Numbered from the stretch's first letter, positions 32,911 through 45,403 are shown. The stretch is DNA of 64,000 nucleotides from Protea cynaroides (GCA_028583415.1 CM053273.1:88386676-88450675); one strand, 5' to 3'. The notes: a model not told the origin generated them from the sequence alone. Program-made: numbers and translations.

Positions 32911-34250
32911 TTACACTGTTATTCTCAAGGCCTTTTTACTTAATGGGTCCAAGTAGCTTTTTTTTTTTATCAAAGAGGTGAACTATGAAATTATAAATTT
33001 TTTTGATAGTCCATTCTTTAATTTAAAAGATACATAAAATAAAGGTTAAAAGGATTTTCAAATTCAATTTGAAAATGATTGTGATTATGTTATTATCAAT
33101 CATATCAATGTCATTGTATGTTTTTCAGGCAAACAAGTGAAATAACAAAATTTGACCTCATCATAAAATTGAGAAAACTATAAGATTACTTTGTTTTAAG
33201 TTTTTCTTGTTTACAAATCTATCCAAAATAGCATCCTCCATTTTCTACACATCCCTTGAGTACCTCGACCTCCCCTCTCTCATCGTCACCTTACCCTTCA
33301 TCCTCTGCCCATACTGTAGCGTTCTGGACTGGGATTGTCTAAAGCACTGCTATGTAACAGTACTTTGTAATAGAGTTGATCCTGAACTTTGAGAGTGCAT
33401 CGATCTATTACTACACCACAATGCTATGAATACAAACCATCTTTTTCTATAACAGTCCACCCCGACTGACTAAAACCTTAAACCATGCAATGTAGGGGTG
33501 TCAATTAATCGTTCAATTAATCGGCCGTCTCAATCGGGCTTAACCGGTCCCTACCAATTTAATACCTTGCATCATGATCGACATGTTTAACTAATTAATC
33601 AATCTTGATTTGCGAAACATTGACTCATTTATATTTAATCCAATTCTGAATCCCTAATTGATCTTATGTTAATCGATCAATCCATCTATTAGTGCACCAA
33701 CTAAGAAACTATCCTGTAAAAATCACATGTGCCCGTCAATCTTCTTATAAAGAAGGCTTACTAACCTATATTTGCCTTATAATTATTCAAAAATTATCTG
33801 TCTCTATTTTTTTTTCTTGATTTTCTATAAATTTTTAGGACTTTCCCCTCTTTTTCTCCCTTGTGTTTCAAAATCACAAGATTTCCCTTTATTCAAATTG
33901 ATTCCATCAGAACCACTGTCATCGTCCTAATGCACACACCATCGCAGTTCCTCCAAAAATACGAGTGGCTTACACATTGAGACTAAAACCACATAGTTGT
34001 TTTGAAGACCAATGGAGGAATTCTCGAACAACATCTGAAGAGTTCCAATTTACAATAACCGGGAATGGCATCACCCACCACTTGTAGGGTGGTTGAATTA
34101 AACATCTGGTAAAAATCGAAGCCGAAGGCACACAAATAACAAAATGCATAACTACGCTCTTCAAATATTATCGATCAGATTGGGTATGAAAACTTAATTT
34201 TAGCCAGCTCTTCTAGTTTCAGCAATAAAAAGCAATAATAAACATAATTG
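32911..34250. other. Gene-free stretch
   Basis: No supported gene. A GGGGTGTCAATTAATCG start near 33494 resembles one end of a hAT-like family, but no partner end with duplication was found. Confidence 0.4.
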
Positions 34251-34254
34251 ATTC

Positions 34255-34757
34255 TAGGGATATTCTTCACCACAAGACGAGATCTCTTTGGAGGGTGGTT
34301 TCACACTATCGGGCTAATGCTTGGTCTCCCTTGCATTCCCCAACTCCAGTTGTAGTAGGGAACTTCATCTTGAGGTGGTACGTGGAGATTTCAGCTTTGA
34401 AACCTCTCAATCCCGAGATACCAAGGAATGCATTGTATGCTGATGGGACCTTGACGACCATAAAATTGACCATGATTGTGGACTGATGCGGTGCACTCCC
34501 AGGCAGTTCTATTGACCCTTCAACGTTGATCGGTTTTCCCAGGAAATCGTTTAACTGGTAGTTCACTTTCTTCAGTCTGTCTTTTCCGAGTTTCATTCTC
34601 TCGTATGCATCGTAGAAGAGTATGTTTACTGGGCTGCCATTAGTGATAAAGACTCTCTTCACTTCAAAGTCTGCGATTTTCAGTTGTATGACGAGAGGGT
34701 CATTGTGAGGCATCTGGACTCCCTCCAGGTCTTCGTCCGAAAAGGAGATCTCACCTG
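34255..34757 (-). pseudogene. Gypsy retropepsin-domain relic, copy 2
   Basis: The longest of the four: one open frame reads MPHNDPLVIQLKIADFEVKR, VFITNGSPVNILFYDAYERM, LNDFLGKPINVEGSIELPGS and STYHLKMKFPTTTGVGE. The catalytic Asp position is Thr (ITNGSP). Upstream codons encode a DEDLEGVQ-like stretch. It joins on the right to the spacer that precedes miniature family members at 44 and 52 kb. Confidence 0.8.
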
Positions 34758-35459
34758 TTAATTAAAAACTTCAATCGTTCAACATGGATCATACCAACTC
34801 AAACGTTAAGTACTGCATGAATAATCTTAATGTAGCTTAACTGGATGGTTGTTTGTTACCAGTCTATAATCTAGTTCATACTGTAAGAATTTTTAATGCA
34901 GGTTAGGGTTATTCCCATGGGATTTCCCATGAACCCTAACGAATCCACCACACAGATAACTAGAATACAATGGGCAATAAAAGAGATGATAGAACACATA
35001 CCATTTGCTCGTAGATTGATTTCCGACCGTTTTTGTGCCTTGAATGCTTCGATTAGGGTCTTCCAGCCTCGTTGGGATCCCTTTTGCCTCCGTGCGTATG
35101 GGAGCAACAGAGAGATAAAAACCAATGGCTGCAGGGACCCTAACCATTGTATTTATAATACAATCCCTAACCCGAACCATTCCCACGGTGGACCGGGTTA
35201 GTAGTCTCTAACCGGTGACGAACCGCACTGAACCGGTCAAACCAAGTAATTGAACTCCCACTTAACAACTGGTTAGGTAATTGATCAAGCCCACACATCA
35301 GGAATCTAACAATCTCCCACTTGGGCTAGATTAATTACGAAACCACCGTTGAAAAGTGTGGCCATGGAATCCTATTACATAATAAACCGTCATCAAACTT
35401 TGATTCACTCATCAAGCCTACCAATGTCGAGCAACAGCGGAAAATACTCCAACATATCT

Positions 35460-35850
35460 GGTGTACTACCTTCCGTCGCCTACATACAAGGGTCTACTTA
35501 ATGATATGAATCGCCTAGAGACATGTATACATGAAAATATTATTTCATGTGGGTCCAGATCGAATAACCTTCGATCTAATTGCCTTGATAAAACCTCAGA
35601 GGCAATAAACCTTCATATTAACCGTAGCAAACCGCCACATACCCTTTTGGTCAATATTGTACTAATTGCCTTGATAAAACCTCAGAGACAATAAACCTTG
35701 ATATTGACCGTAGCAAACCGCCACATACCCTTTTGGTCAATATCGTACTTTGGCACACCGCCGTGAACTATGGCTAAATATCGCCCCGTTCATTTGGCTT
35801 AATACCGCCTTGTTCATTTGGCTAAATACCGCCTTTGTCAATGACATATC
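35460..35850. repeat. Tandem duplication with GTAGCAAACCGCCACATACC
   Basis: A roughly 84-bp unit (CCTTGATAAAACCTCAGAG to TTTTGGTCAATAT) occurs twice at 35581-35745. It is followed by a shorter array of GCTAAATACCGCC-like units to about 35840. Confidence 0.7.
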
Positions 35851-36588
35851 AATGAATATGCAACATAGCAATAAATGAATGCTGAAATAAAAATAACCAT
35901 GGTAATAAATATCTGTGCCAAAACCATTGGCAATGTAAATAAACATAATGAAATAAATCATTATCAATGTGGGAAGAGTCTCCCACTAACCAAGCACATT
36001 TAATGAATTAACCATTTCTATATTAAACATACAGTCCCTCGAAGACTCCCCTTGACAAAACCTTCATCAGAGAATCTGCAATCAAGATGTTTAACGAATG
36101 TGCTCTACCATGATATAAATTCTTTGACCTTTTTTTTTTTTTTTCTCTCACCTAAAGAGATTTGAAATCCGATTTCTATTATGCTTTGAATTACTAGATT
36201 TCACATTATTATTTGAGAACAACACAGCTAAACCGCTGTCACAATACATCTCAATAGGCCTAAGTTAAACTTACAACCTTCCAGGTATGAAAGATAACTC
36301 TTCAACCAGATATGCTACTTATTAGTTTCACATATAGTTATAAAATTTACCTTATCAAGAGGGTGATGCATGGATAAACTTCTTTACATTTTTCCTCAAA
36401 GGATACATCTACCATCATAACAATAAATCTGAGATGGGATTCATGCCACCAATGCAATCACCAAACACTACATCACAATAGCCAAGAGTGTCACTAATCT
36501 TTGGTCCTCTGCAAGTACTGCATGACCTTTATATTCTCGTTGTTTAGTGAGCTATACCAGTATCCAACTAAAAATGTTTCAATACACT

Positions 36589-36870
36589 CTAAACAAAGGC
36601 TATGTGAGAATAAATATAATCTTGAGCATACACCAAGCTCTTTGACTTTATAAGTCTACAAAATAGATTTTCTTTTTCCTTTACCTCAAAACCTTCTAGG
36701 TAAAGCCTATAAACACCTTCTTTCAGATTTTCTTTGATCAAAACGATCTTTACATCTATCTGATGCAACTCCAAAATAAAATACATAACTAAGACCTCAA
36801 AGATTTGAAGTCTATACTTTTCATTCTCTTTGTGTGATTCCACTTCGCTACAAGTTTTACTTTGTAGCAA
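36589..36870 (-). pseudogene. Copia reverse transcriptase relic
   Basis: The frame contains ELHQIDVKIVLIKENLKEGV and EGFEVKEKENLFCRLIKS, which follow the Copia reverse-transcriptase block (QMDVKTAFLNG-like, then KGFEV and VCKLKKS). Many substitutions and surrounding stops show long decay. Confidence 0.7.
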
Positions 36871-38765
36871 TCAATTCTCCCACTGGAATCACATATTTTG
36901 TTACATATCCATTTGAGCCTATGAATACACCGCTCATGACAAGAGCATAAAATCCCAAATCTCATTGATGTTCATAAATAACGATACATCAATTATGACT
37001 GGTAACCATCCAAAAACAATTTCATTATTGACAACTTGCTTAAAACTATTGGGATCTTTATCTTGTCCAATGCCATAATATCTATTTTTGAGGTATAACT
37101 TGTGATGAAATCACAGATCTACATGATTTATTATATCTCCTCATTGCCTTATCTAGCTCTGGTATTTTGGCTATGCATCAACCTGAATGAAGATAATTTC
37201 AATAATTATCTCATTACACTCTGATAATATTTTTGATACCTCAACTAATTGTTCCACAACAATTTCCATGTGATTTCATTAAACTTATGTTTCTTGGATG
37301 TGACTGCTAACCAACATCATCAATGAATCTTGTTGAATCCTTCAGACATGAGTGGATATCCCAAAAATGATAACTCAATCTCCTAAAATAATTACTCTCC
37401 CACGAAGTGTTATGAAAATACGTTACTTTCACGGTTCCAATCAAGAAGATAACTTGAACCGAAACCAACTTACATGGCACCCTATTAATACTATAGGCTG
37501 CGAATTGATCACTTTAAATGAGCTAATACACTCTCGAAGTTCTCTTGATCACATCTATTTGTCACTCTTTTGTTATTGAATCTCATTCGATTGAAACGAT
37601 TATGACAAGAATTTTCTAGATAAAATTTTGATGTCCACAAGATCCAACAATTCCCTTGTTGTAAATATCTTTTAATATTTCTTAATCTTGTCATCTTTCC
37701 CTTAAACAATCCTTACAAGTAAGCAAGTCATTAACTTTAGGGGTTTCTAGAATTCCCGTTCTTTACAACCTTTTCTTGTCTTTCATTAGATAAGAGTCCT
37801 AAATATCTATGCTAAGGATGAAATTAGGATATCTTGTTTAACTTCTATAGCCAAGTAAACTACAGAGAGTAAATAAGGGTTTTTGCTACTTGCTATAGGT
37901 TTGGATTACTTCTATTACTTAAGTCTCCAATCTCCATTACCTTCTTACTCGAAAGTTTCATGATCTTACTTTTCTTTCAGTTATAACCTTTTCCACATGT
38001 TTCTTCCGAGTTCCCGTAGCTCCATAAAATCATTTTTCTTGTCGAAGTTTCTTACTATTCCTTGAAAATTTGTTTTTCTTTCCGTAAGACCCTACCTTTC
38101 ACTTATCGCATTTGTCGAGTATGACTCACACGTCATAACATTGGCATTCAATCCTTTCTCTTTGCTTTGAAATTTCTTTCTTAATGTAAAGGAAATCAAC
38201 TCATCTTCGTCCATTGGGTTTATGGGTCACCGGGATCTAACTTTGCGTTCGGGTGAGGAAGTGAAAGTCAAGTGAATCATCTATAATATTCCAATGAGTT
38301 ACCTACAGAGATTCACATATCTCAGAGCTTATTAGTGATGGCTAATAGCTCTAACCTGTGTTTCCACACACCATTATTCCTCACACACCATTATCATCCT
38401 AAACCATCAAAACGGGTACAGACAACCTTGAGAATACAACATCTCTCCACCCCATTTTAAAGATCAAAATTTCTTTGGATTTTACTCTGAACATCTATTT
38501 CCAATGTTCCTTATTTCAATTTTCTTTTACCTGATCTTAGGGATTGAATATTCCTAAAGATCAAAATAGAATCTCCGCTGAGTACTAGGTTAAGCATTCC
38601 TAGACTAGCTTTCACTTTTTCATGCCAATTCATAGAACCGGCCCGCCATAACAGCATCATGAGGTGTTTGATCATTATATGTTCTCTAATATGTGTGACA
38701 TAATGCAAACATACACACAAGATAATTTAAACTTACAAAATATATGCAAGTCCATTTCTTTGAAG

Positions 38766-39035
38766 AGTCAACCGAAACTACACCCTCATCCTTTTGGGAC
38801 AAGAGCCCAACTGGTCCTCTTACTATCTGTGTAGAGTCAACCGAAACTACACCCTTATCCTTTGGGACAAGAGCGCACTGGTCCTTCTACTATCTGTGTA
38901 GAGTCAACCGAAACTACACCCTCATCCTTTTGGGACAAGAGCGCACTGGTCCTCTTACTATCTGTGTAGAGTCAACCGAAACTACACCCTTATCCTTTGG
39001 GACAAGAGCGCACTGGTCCTTCTACTATCTGTGCA
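38766..39035. repeat. 67-bp tandem repeat, four copies
   Basis: The unit starts GAGTCAACCGAAACTACACC, passes TTTGGGACAAGAGCGCACTG and ends TACTATCTGTGTA. Copies 2 and 4 share CTTATCCTTTGGG and copies 1 and 3 share CTCATCCTTTTGGG, so the array grew by doubling a two-unit block. Confidence 0.9.
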
Positions 39036-40257
39036 TAACCTCGCGAAGGGATAATGACTCTCAAAATTCCACCACCTTTGGGTGTATGAAACTCCTAAAG
39101 TCAAGATCCTTCATCCATGTGCATGAGTTTACATGATCTTTGACACCGCCACCTTTGGGTGGACAATGCCGCTTTCTTGTCGCTTTCACAAAAGTGAAAA
39201 TCTTGATAATGTCACATTTAAGTGAGCACTATCCTTCTTTTGCTGTGTCTATAAATGCATAAGTTCTGGATTTGAGCATATCATGATAGAACTGAGCTTG
39301 CCACTTTAGTGGTCCCACCTAATTTTTACACAATATGTACAAATCATAATTTGAATAAACTGGGACAATGCCACTCTTAGGTAAACACTGTCATTCTTTA
39401 AAGCATTTACAAACACAGTCGCTTGAATTTGAATACATCATGACAAAACAAGGTATACCACTTTGGTGGAATCCACCAAGTTCTACCATGATATGAACAA
39501 ATCCCAAATTGCAGCTCTAGTGGGATATATATAACCATGAATGTTTTCAAAATCAACTTTATAAGTCTAAACATTCAAATAAACATGCACTTTAGCTCAA
39601 CAATCATTATGATACAAGAATATTGAGAAAAACCTGCAGAGTTTAAAGTCGGATTGTGAATGCAGTCAAAAAACTGCAAGGCAAACAGGCCTTAAAAGGA
39701 TGGACCGGTACGAACCGCAACTAGAACCGAACCGACCGGTCCGACCAAAACCAAGCCGGTTACCGGTTCGACCAAATCTATATCCGGGTCAACCTTCCGG
39801 GTTTTCGGGTCAAGTACCGGAGCATATAAGTGGGTCTTCGGGTTAACCCATCGGACCATAATATCGGGTTTTGGGGTGACCCATCGGGCCTTGAAGCCGG
39901 GTTTCGGTCCGACCGGGTCCGCCAGTCGGGTCCGGCTTGGCTCGGTCGGGCCAGCCGCCTGGGTCCGACCGTCGGGCCGGGCTTGGTTTAACCGGGCCGC
40001 CGCATCGAAGCCTGCCTTGGCTCGGCGCCCGGGACTCGGGTTGCCTCGCCCAGCAACCCGCAACCCCGTTAGGGTTACCGATCCGGCGCCGAGTCGACCG
40101 GCGATGACTCCGGCGCCGCCGAAAAATTTTTTTTTTTTTAAAATCCAACCGCCGCCGGCGCGGATCTCACGCGACTTTCCAGCGGCGCAGGGGCTTGGCC
40201 CGTCCATCACCGCGACCACCTTAGCACCCGGCCGAATTGTTTTTCCGAGTTCTACAA

Positions 40258-40757
40258 NNNNNNNNNNNNNNNNNNNNNNNNNNNNNNNNNNNNNNNNNNN
40301 NNNNNNNNNNNNNNNNNNNNNNNNNNNNNNNNNNNNNNNNNNNNNNNNNNNNNNNNNNNNNNNNNNNNNNNNNNNNNNNNNNNNNNNNNNNNNNNNNNNN
40401 NNNNNNNNNNNNNNNNNNNNNNNNNNNNNNNNNNNNNNNNNNNNNNNNNNNNNNNNNNNNNNNNNNNNNNNNNNNNNNNNNNNNNNNNNNNNNNNNNNNN
40501 NNNNNNNNNNNNNNNNNNNNNNNNNNNNNNNNNNNNNNNNNNNNNNNNNNNNNNNNNNNNNNNNNNNNNNNNNNNNNNNNNNNNNNNNNNNNNNNNNNNN
40601 NNNNNNNNNNNNNNNNNNNNNNNNNNNNNNNNNNNNNNNNNNNNNNNNNNNNNNNNNNNNNNNNNNNNNNNNNNNNNNNNNNNNNNNNNNNNNNNNNNNN
40701 NNNNNNNNNNNNNNNNNNNNNNNNNNNNNNNNNNNNNNNNNNNNNNNNNNNNNNNNN
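40258..40757. other. Assembly gap, exactly 500 N
   Basis: The round size marks a placeholder of unknown length. The sequence on both sides is the same GC-rich repeat (39640-40110 against 40758-41222) in the same orientation, with many small indels between the two. Confidence 0.98.
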
Positions 40758-41334
40758 AATGCGCCAAAACCGTAAGGGCAAACAGGGCCTTAAAGGGCGG
40801 GACCGGACGAATCGCAACTCGAACCGAACCGACCGGGTCCGACCACAACCAAGCCGGGCCACCGGCCGCACCAAATCTACATCCGGTCAACCTTCCCGCC
40901 TTCGGGTCACGACCGAAAGCATATAAGCGGTCTTCGGGTTAACCGATCGGACCATAATACGGGCTTTGGGTGACCCATCGGGCCTTGGCTGGGTCGGGTC
41001 CGGGACTGGTCCGCCAGGCCCGGGCCGTTGGCTTGGCTCGGTGGGACCCCGCCCGGGTCCGACCGGGTCACGGGTCGGCTCGGCTGGCCGGGCCAGCCGC
41101 GATCGAAGTCGGCCCTGGCCTGGCGCCGGGACCGGGCTGCCTCGGCCCAGTAACCCCGCGAACCCCGTTAGTTGCACCGATCCGGCCGCCGAAGTCGACA
41201 ATCGGCCGATGACTCCGGGCTACCGCCGTAGTAAACACATACTTCATACCAAACAAGCTATAAAAAGACATAAGAAAGATATATATATAAGACCATGTAA
41301 CTGAGCGAAAGATTAAATCTGCCCTAATCAGAAT

Positions 41335-41445
41335 AATACTTATAGAAGTCATCCCCTCACTGAAAGTGATGGTATTGTTGGTATTGTTATTGCTGGTGTT
41401 GCCATACGACGGTCCCCGGCTCTTCTGATGCTGGTTGTTCGACAT
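41335..41445 (-). pseudogene. Miniature family member, frameshifted
   Basis: Reads MSNNQHQKSRGPSYGNTSNN, NTNNTITFSEG, then leaves the family frame: a two-base insertion after the GAG codon shifts what should be DDFYKYYSD. The GNTSNNN linker has an extra NTN unit. Leader and TATA box are intact (41526). Confidence 0.75.
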
Positions 41446-41525
41446 TCTCACAGAAGCAAAAACACAGACACAAGAGAGAACGGGAGAGATCACAAGAGAT
41501 TCAAATATCAATGGTTCATGTAGTC

Positions 41526-41535
41526 TTATTTATAG
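41526..41535 (-). promoter_or_regulatory. TATA box of the 41-kb miniature member
   Basis: CTATAAATAA on the minus strand, 81 bp upstream of the ATG. Confidence 0.65.
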
Positions 41536-41619
41536 ATGGAAGGCTCTAGTCTTTGGTTCTCCAACATCTGAGAGAGAAGATTTGAATACTTCATGCCAAC
41601 GTGAAACTAATGACATCCA

Positions 41620-41980
41620 GCAGACGCGCTAACTGCTGTTTTTGGTTTTTCACTATTGAGACAGAGAGTTGTGGGTCCGTGTAAGGCACTCCAAAGATTG
41701 CTTCACAGAACCTGTAGCAGTATTTTGGTTTTTCACTGCTGAAACAGAGAGTTAAAGTTCCGTGTATAGCACACCAAAGATTGTTTGCCAGAACCAAAAT
41801 TTTCGATTAAAAGACGTGAAAATTTTCACTGGTCAAACCTAGAGGGTTTTTCTCTCAATGGAGTTCCGTGTTGATTGCACCAACCAAAGATTTACGTTTG
41901 TCAGAACCAAAATTTTCTATTAAAAGACGTGAAAATTTTCAGAGCTCCATACCGTACCAATGGGTTCTTCTCCCCAGTTC
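41620..41980. repeat. Upstream repeat of the family unit (GTAGCAGTTTTTGG type)
   Basis: Two to three units like those at 10380-10670, followed by AAAGACGTGAAAATTTTCA twice (41810 and 41925), which also occurs near 55560. Confidence 0.65.
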
Positions 41981-42069
41981 CCGTTACGGTGTCAAAATTG
42001 GGTTTAAACCAAAATTTAAAATCGAACTGATCCGATTCGTCTCAGATCAAATCCAAATCGAATTTTATT

Positions 42070-42780
42070 GAATAGATTTTATATTATGTTTTTAGGGCCC
42101 AATGAAAAATCAAAATTAGACTGAATCAATTGGTAAATCTGAACTAAATAAGATTGATAAGACAGAAATTGATATAGACTGATAATGGATTAATAAGAGT
42201 CTTATTAAACTAATATTTTATTAAATATATGTATAGAGAACTAAAACTGAAATCTAATCAGGCCGATAATAACTTAATAATGGTCTAATAAAACCCATTA
42301 AATTCATTTTTTTTAGTAAATATACATATAATAAACTGAAACTGGACATTTAAGAGTCAATTAAACCAGTCCGATACAAATTGACATTAAACCGGCCCAT
42401 TAACTAATGTGTACAATAAATGCAACCCACCTCGGCCCAAATCTCTTATTATACATGTTCAGGGGTAACCCTACAAATCTTGAGATCGATTTGTCCCAAA
42501 GGACAAGGACCAAACCCACCCTGAACAGGCCGACTGCTACCTACTTGCACCTGTTCCCTACCCTAGTAGCATTTTATATGATATTTTCTTTGGATTTGAT
42601 ATAACAAAAAAAAAAATTCCCAGTTGTCTTTTTGAGGGCTACGGTGCTAGCATTATTATGTTCGTCATTTGATCCACAGTATCTAAATTTTCTTATGGGT
42701 TCTTAGATCGAAATGTTATTCAAAACTATTTATTAGTAGAACCAAATTGAAATTTACAATTAAGAATTTATGTGGGAGTA
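42070..42780. repeat. Dispersed repeat, GTCCATTAAG family, copy 3
   Basis: Collinear with 22880-23460 (see shared words there), including the TATCTAAATTTTCTTATGG end. Confidence 0.7.
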
Positions 42781-43004
42781 AGTAAGGGTAAATTGGATTT
42801 TTTTCCTAATAATAAGGGAATTTTTGTCATTCATGTATTTTCTAACAGCTGACATCAGCAACGAATGACTCTGTTAGTTGTTTTTTGATCTTTTTGGTAA
42901 ATGTTTGTCTAATTTGGGTGGTAGGTGATTTTTAAAAAAATTTGGATGGTAGGTGATTTGGCCAATTCTTTTTGGGTGATAGGTGAAAATTTCCCTTGAT
43001 TCTA

Positions 43005-43425
43005 ATATTATTCACCATAAGACGAGCTCTCTTCGGAGGTTGCTTTCATGGCACTGTCGGGCTAATGCTTGGCCTCCCTTGCATTCCCCAACTCCATTTG
43101 TCGTAGGGAACTTCATCTTGAGGTGGTATGTGGAGACTAGGGCTTTGAGGGCATTCATCCCATTTGCGCAGGGGATTGCGTTACAGGTAGTTCTATTGAA
43201 ACTTCAACGTTGAAGGGTACCCACTGTGGCGAGTTCACTTTCTTGAGTTTGTCTCTTCCGAGCTTCATTCTCTCATACGCATCGTAATAGAGAATGTTTA
43301 CTGAAATGCCAATTTTGACTAGGATTCTCTTCACTTCAAAGTTTTCAATTCCCAGTTGTATGACAAAAACGTCATTGTGAGGCACCTGCATGCCCGCGAG
43401 GTCTTCGTCCAAAAAAAGGATCTGA
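43005..43425 (-). pseudogene. Gypsy retropepsin-domain relic, copy 3
   Basis: Minus strand: DEDLAGMQVPHNDVFVIQLG, NFEVKRILVKIGISVNILYY, ERMKLGRDKLKKVNS. The middle of the domain is replaced by a short unrelated stretch, and only the start and the KMKFPTT-like end remain. The catalytic Asp is Lys (VKIG). Confidence 0.75.
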
Positions 43426-43458
43426 CATGTTAAAAACCTTCAAACGTTTCTATCTTTC

Positions 43459-43902
43459 TATTGGGAATAGTCCCACATTGCTAATGAGATTAGAATCTTG
43501 GGGTCTTATATATGGAGAGTCCCTCCATTTATTAGTTTGAACTTTTGATTGAAAATTTGACATGGTATTAGAGCTCTAGGTTCTTCCTTCATAATAACCC
43601 TAAAAAAATGAGGGCAAACCCATAAAATTGAAGGTATTATTGCCACCCAAAAGAGGAACAGTCACGGACATGTCACCCAAAAGAGGGACCCTTTACTTGA
43701 GGGACCAATCACCTGAAAAGAGGGACCAAGTCACCTCAAGGAAAAAAAAAAAGGGGGAGGGAGGGAGGGGGGGGAGGCATGTATTGCCACATATACACCA
43801 CTCAATAGTAGGGTTATACGTGACGGGGAGTATTGGGAATAGTCCCACATTGCTAATGAGATTAGAATTTTAGGTTCAAACTTTTGAATTGAAAAGTTCA
43901 CA
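43459..43902 (+). mobile_element. TRIM element (about 440 bp)
   Basis: The left LTR, about 104 bp, begins ATTGGGAATAGTCCCACATT and ends TTTGACA. Directly behind is TGGTATTAGAGC (43563-43574), an initiator-Met tRNA primer site. The right LTR (43831-about 43902) shares the first 40 bp and the end but lacks about 40 bp in the middle. The 256-bp interior has three CACCCAAAAGAGG-type units and no coding frame. Confidence 0.75.
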
Positions 43903-44214
43903 CTTCCAAACCAAGTTTCCTACATAGGGTTGGTTACTAACAATGCTTAGCAAAATAGACTAGCTGGACTTGAACCACGAAGAGATTCATGTAACCTAGA
44001 CAACAAATCGATCAAGAATGTTGGATACTCAAATATATAGATTAATCAGAATTTCCATGACCGCACTACCATTTAACTAATTGGTGGTGGTAGGTCAGAT
44101 CTACTTATAATTGATCGATGGTCGTTGGTTACCGGTCTATAATCTAGTTCATACCAAACAAACTATAAAAAGACATAAAACCCTTTATTTAACTGAACGA
44201 AAGATCCAGTCTGC

Positions 44215-44355
44215 CTAATCAGAATAATACTTACAGAAGTCATCGTCACTGAAGGTGATGGTATTGTTATTGCTGGTGTTGCCATACTTTCGATGATCAT
44301 CATCGTCTTCGTCACCGAACGGTACCCGGCTTCTCTGCTCCTGGTTCTTCGACAT
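44215..44355 (-). CDS. Miniature family member, 46 aa, intact
   Basis: A complete frame: MSKNQEQRSRVPFGDEDDDD, HRKYGNTSNNNTITFSDDDF, CKYYSD and stop. It is the fullest of the miniature versions: those at 31, 41 and 52 kb can each be derived from it by a different small deletion around the DEDDDDHRK segment. It keeps the family's start and tail but no KEDGSY or GYTEYYTEE core. The leader (with a GA run) and a TATA-like box are in place. Could encode a peptide of about 46 residues; no similarity to a known peptide class recognised. Confidence 0.6.
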   Translation of the reverse strand: MSKNQEQRSRVPFGDEDDDDHRKYGNTSNNNTITFSDDDFCKYYSD

Positions 44356-44377
44356 TTTCACAGAAGCAAAGTCACAA

Positions 44378-44408
<31 letters not shown>

Positions 44409-44435
44409 ATTCAAATATCAGCGTTTCATGTAGTC

Positions 44436-44445
44436 TTATTTATAT
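44436..44445 (-). promoter_or_regulatory. TATA box of the 44-kb miniature member
   Basis: The minus strand reads ATATAAATAAGACTACATG, one base different from the other copies, 81 bp upstream of the ATG. Confidence 0.65.
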
Positions 44446-44454
44446 ATGGAAGAT

Positions 44455-44620
44455 CGCAGAGAAACAAGGACGTGTGTTCATGGAAATTGTCTAACCCAGA
44501 CAAAACCGTTGGATCAGGAGAGATCCGATGATTTGTTTGAACTGGAAAGGCTGGACAGCCGGAGAGAAACCCAGTCCTTGTGTCCCACGACAAAATAAGA
44601 GACATTGAGAGAGATATTTT
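44455..44620. repeat. Promoter-distal family repeat, copy at 44 kb
   Basis: AAACAAGGACGTGTGTTCAT, CAAAACCGTTGGATCAGGAG and AAAATAAGAGACATTGAG in the standard order. Confidence 0.75.
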
Positions 44621-44639
44621 GGTTTCCATCACTAAAGTT

Positions 44640-45394
44640 TTGGACTTTTAGTTTTATTCTTAAACATTTACTCTTGGTTTAACCATTTAATTACAATCAG
44701 ACTAATCATCATGGCTAAATTTTAAATTCGATTGTAGTCACCTGGTAACATGTGATTCTACTGGTTACCAGTGACTCGATTGAAATCGTGTTATTTTTTA
44801 GGAAAAATTTCATGCACTTCCATTGTTCTTTGCCTTAGAGGTTTGCCTTAGAGGTACTTAATTCGGTGTTCATAATTAATTACATGTCTCCCTAATTAGT
44901 TAATTATGTATTACATAGACCATGTCCGCTATGATAAGTCTATTAACTGTTGATGTGGTATTTTCTAAAAATTCTTAATTCCAAAACTACCATTGTATTT
45001 GTGTTAAGTAACCATTTTATCCTTTTTTAAATATAACAAAAGCCCCCAACCTAGTAGACAACAAGATGACACGTTTGTCTTTTCCGTCAAATACTAGTTT
45101 CTGAACTCCGACATCTCCATCACTGTCCAATTCTTCAAAATTAGTTCTTCCTCTTTCTCTAAGCAGATTTTTGAGTTTGAATCACCTAAATGCATATGTA
45201 CTCTTCATGGGATCTCATCACCGTTGATGTAGTGTGGGAGCCACCTTTAGAGTGTAGGACCCATTAAATATAGACGGTAATAGAATCCCAAGGAGGATAT
45301 AGGTACAGCAAGTCCATTATATTCCTCCCGTTTTAAGCAGTTGGGCCTCTTGTACAAGGCTGCTGCAATGTTCCTGACAAAAAATTTAAAGCCA
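44640..45394. other. Gene-free stretch
   Basis: No supported gene. The part near 45195-45300 (ATATGTACTCTTCATGGGAT) resembles 13330-13440 and 57920-58010. Confidence 0.4.
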
Positions 45395-45403
45395 GATTTG
45401 GTT

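Larger units (their letters stand above)
34882..41237 (-). mobile_element. Degenerate retroelement with target duplication, containing the gap
   Basis: The element begins TGTAAGAATTTT and ends GTAGTAAACA, flanked by CATAC (34877-34881 and 41238-41242). It splits a host spacer that is uninterrupted at 52320-52345 (CTAGTTCATACTTCATACC). TG/CA ends and 5-bp duplication point to an LTR-type insertion, but I see no matching pair of terminal repeats. Inside are a degenerate Copia reverse transcriptase on the minus strand, a 38.8-kb tandem repeat and GC-rich flanks of an N gap. Confidence 0.6.

Noticed and set aside
33494..33710. Possible second hAT-like element starting GGGGTGTCAATTAATCG
   Set aside because: No inverse end or 8-bp duplication was found within reach.
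38744..39136. 130-aa frame with repeated ESTETTPLSF units
   Set aside because: It is produced by the 67-bp tandem repeat inside a decayed retroelement.
39692..41304. Long Gly/Pro/Arg-rich frames running into and over the N gap
   Set aside because: They are artefacts of GC-rich repeat sequence and of N translated as X. No conserved domain was seen.
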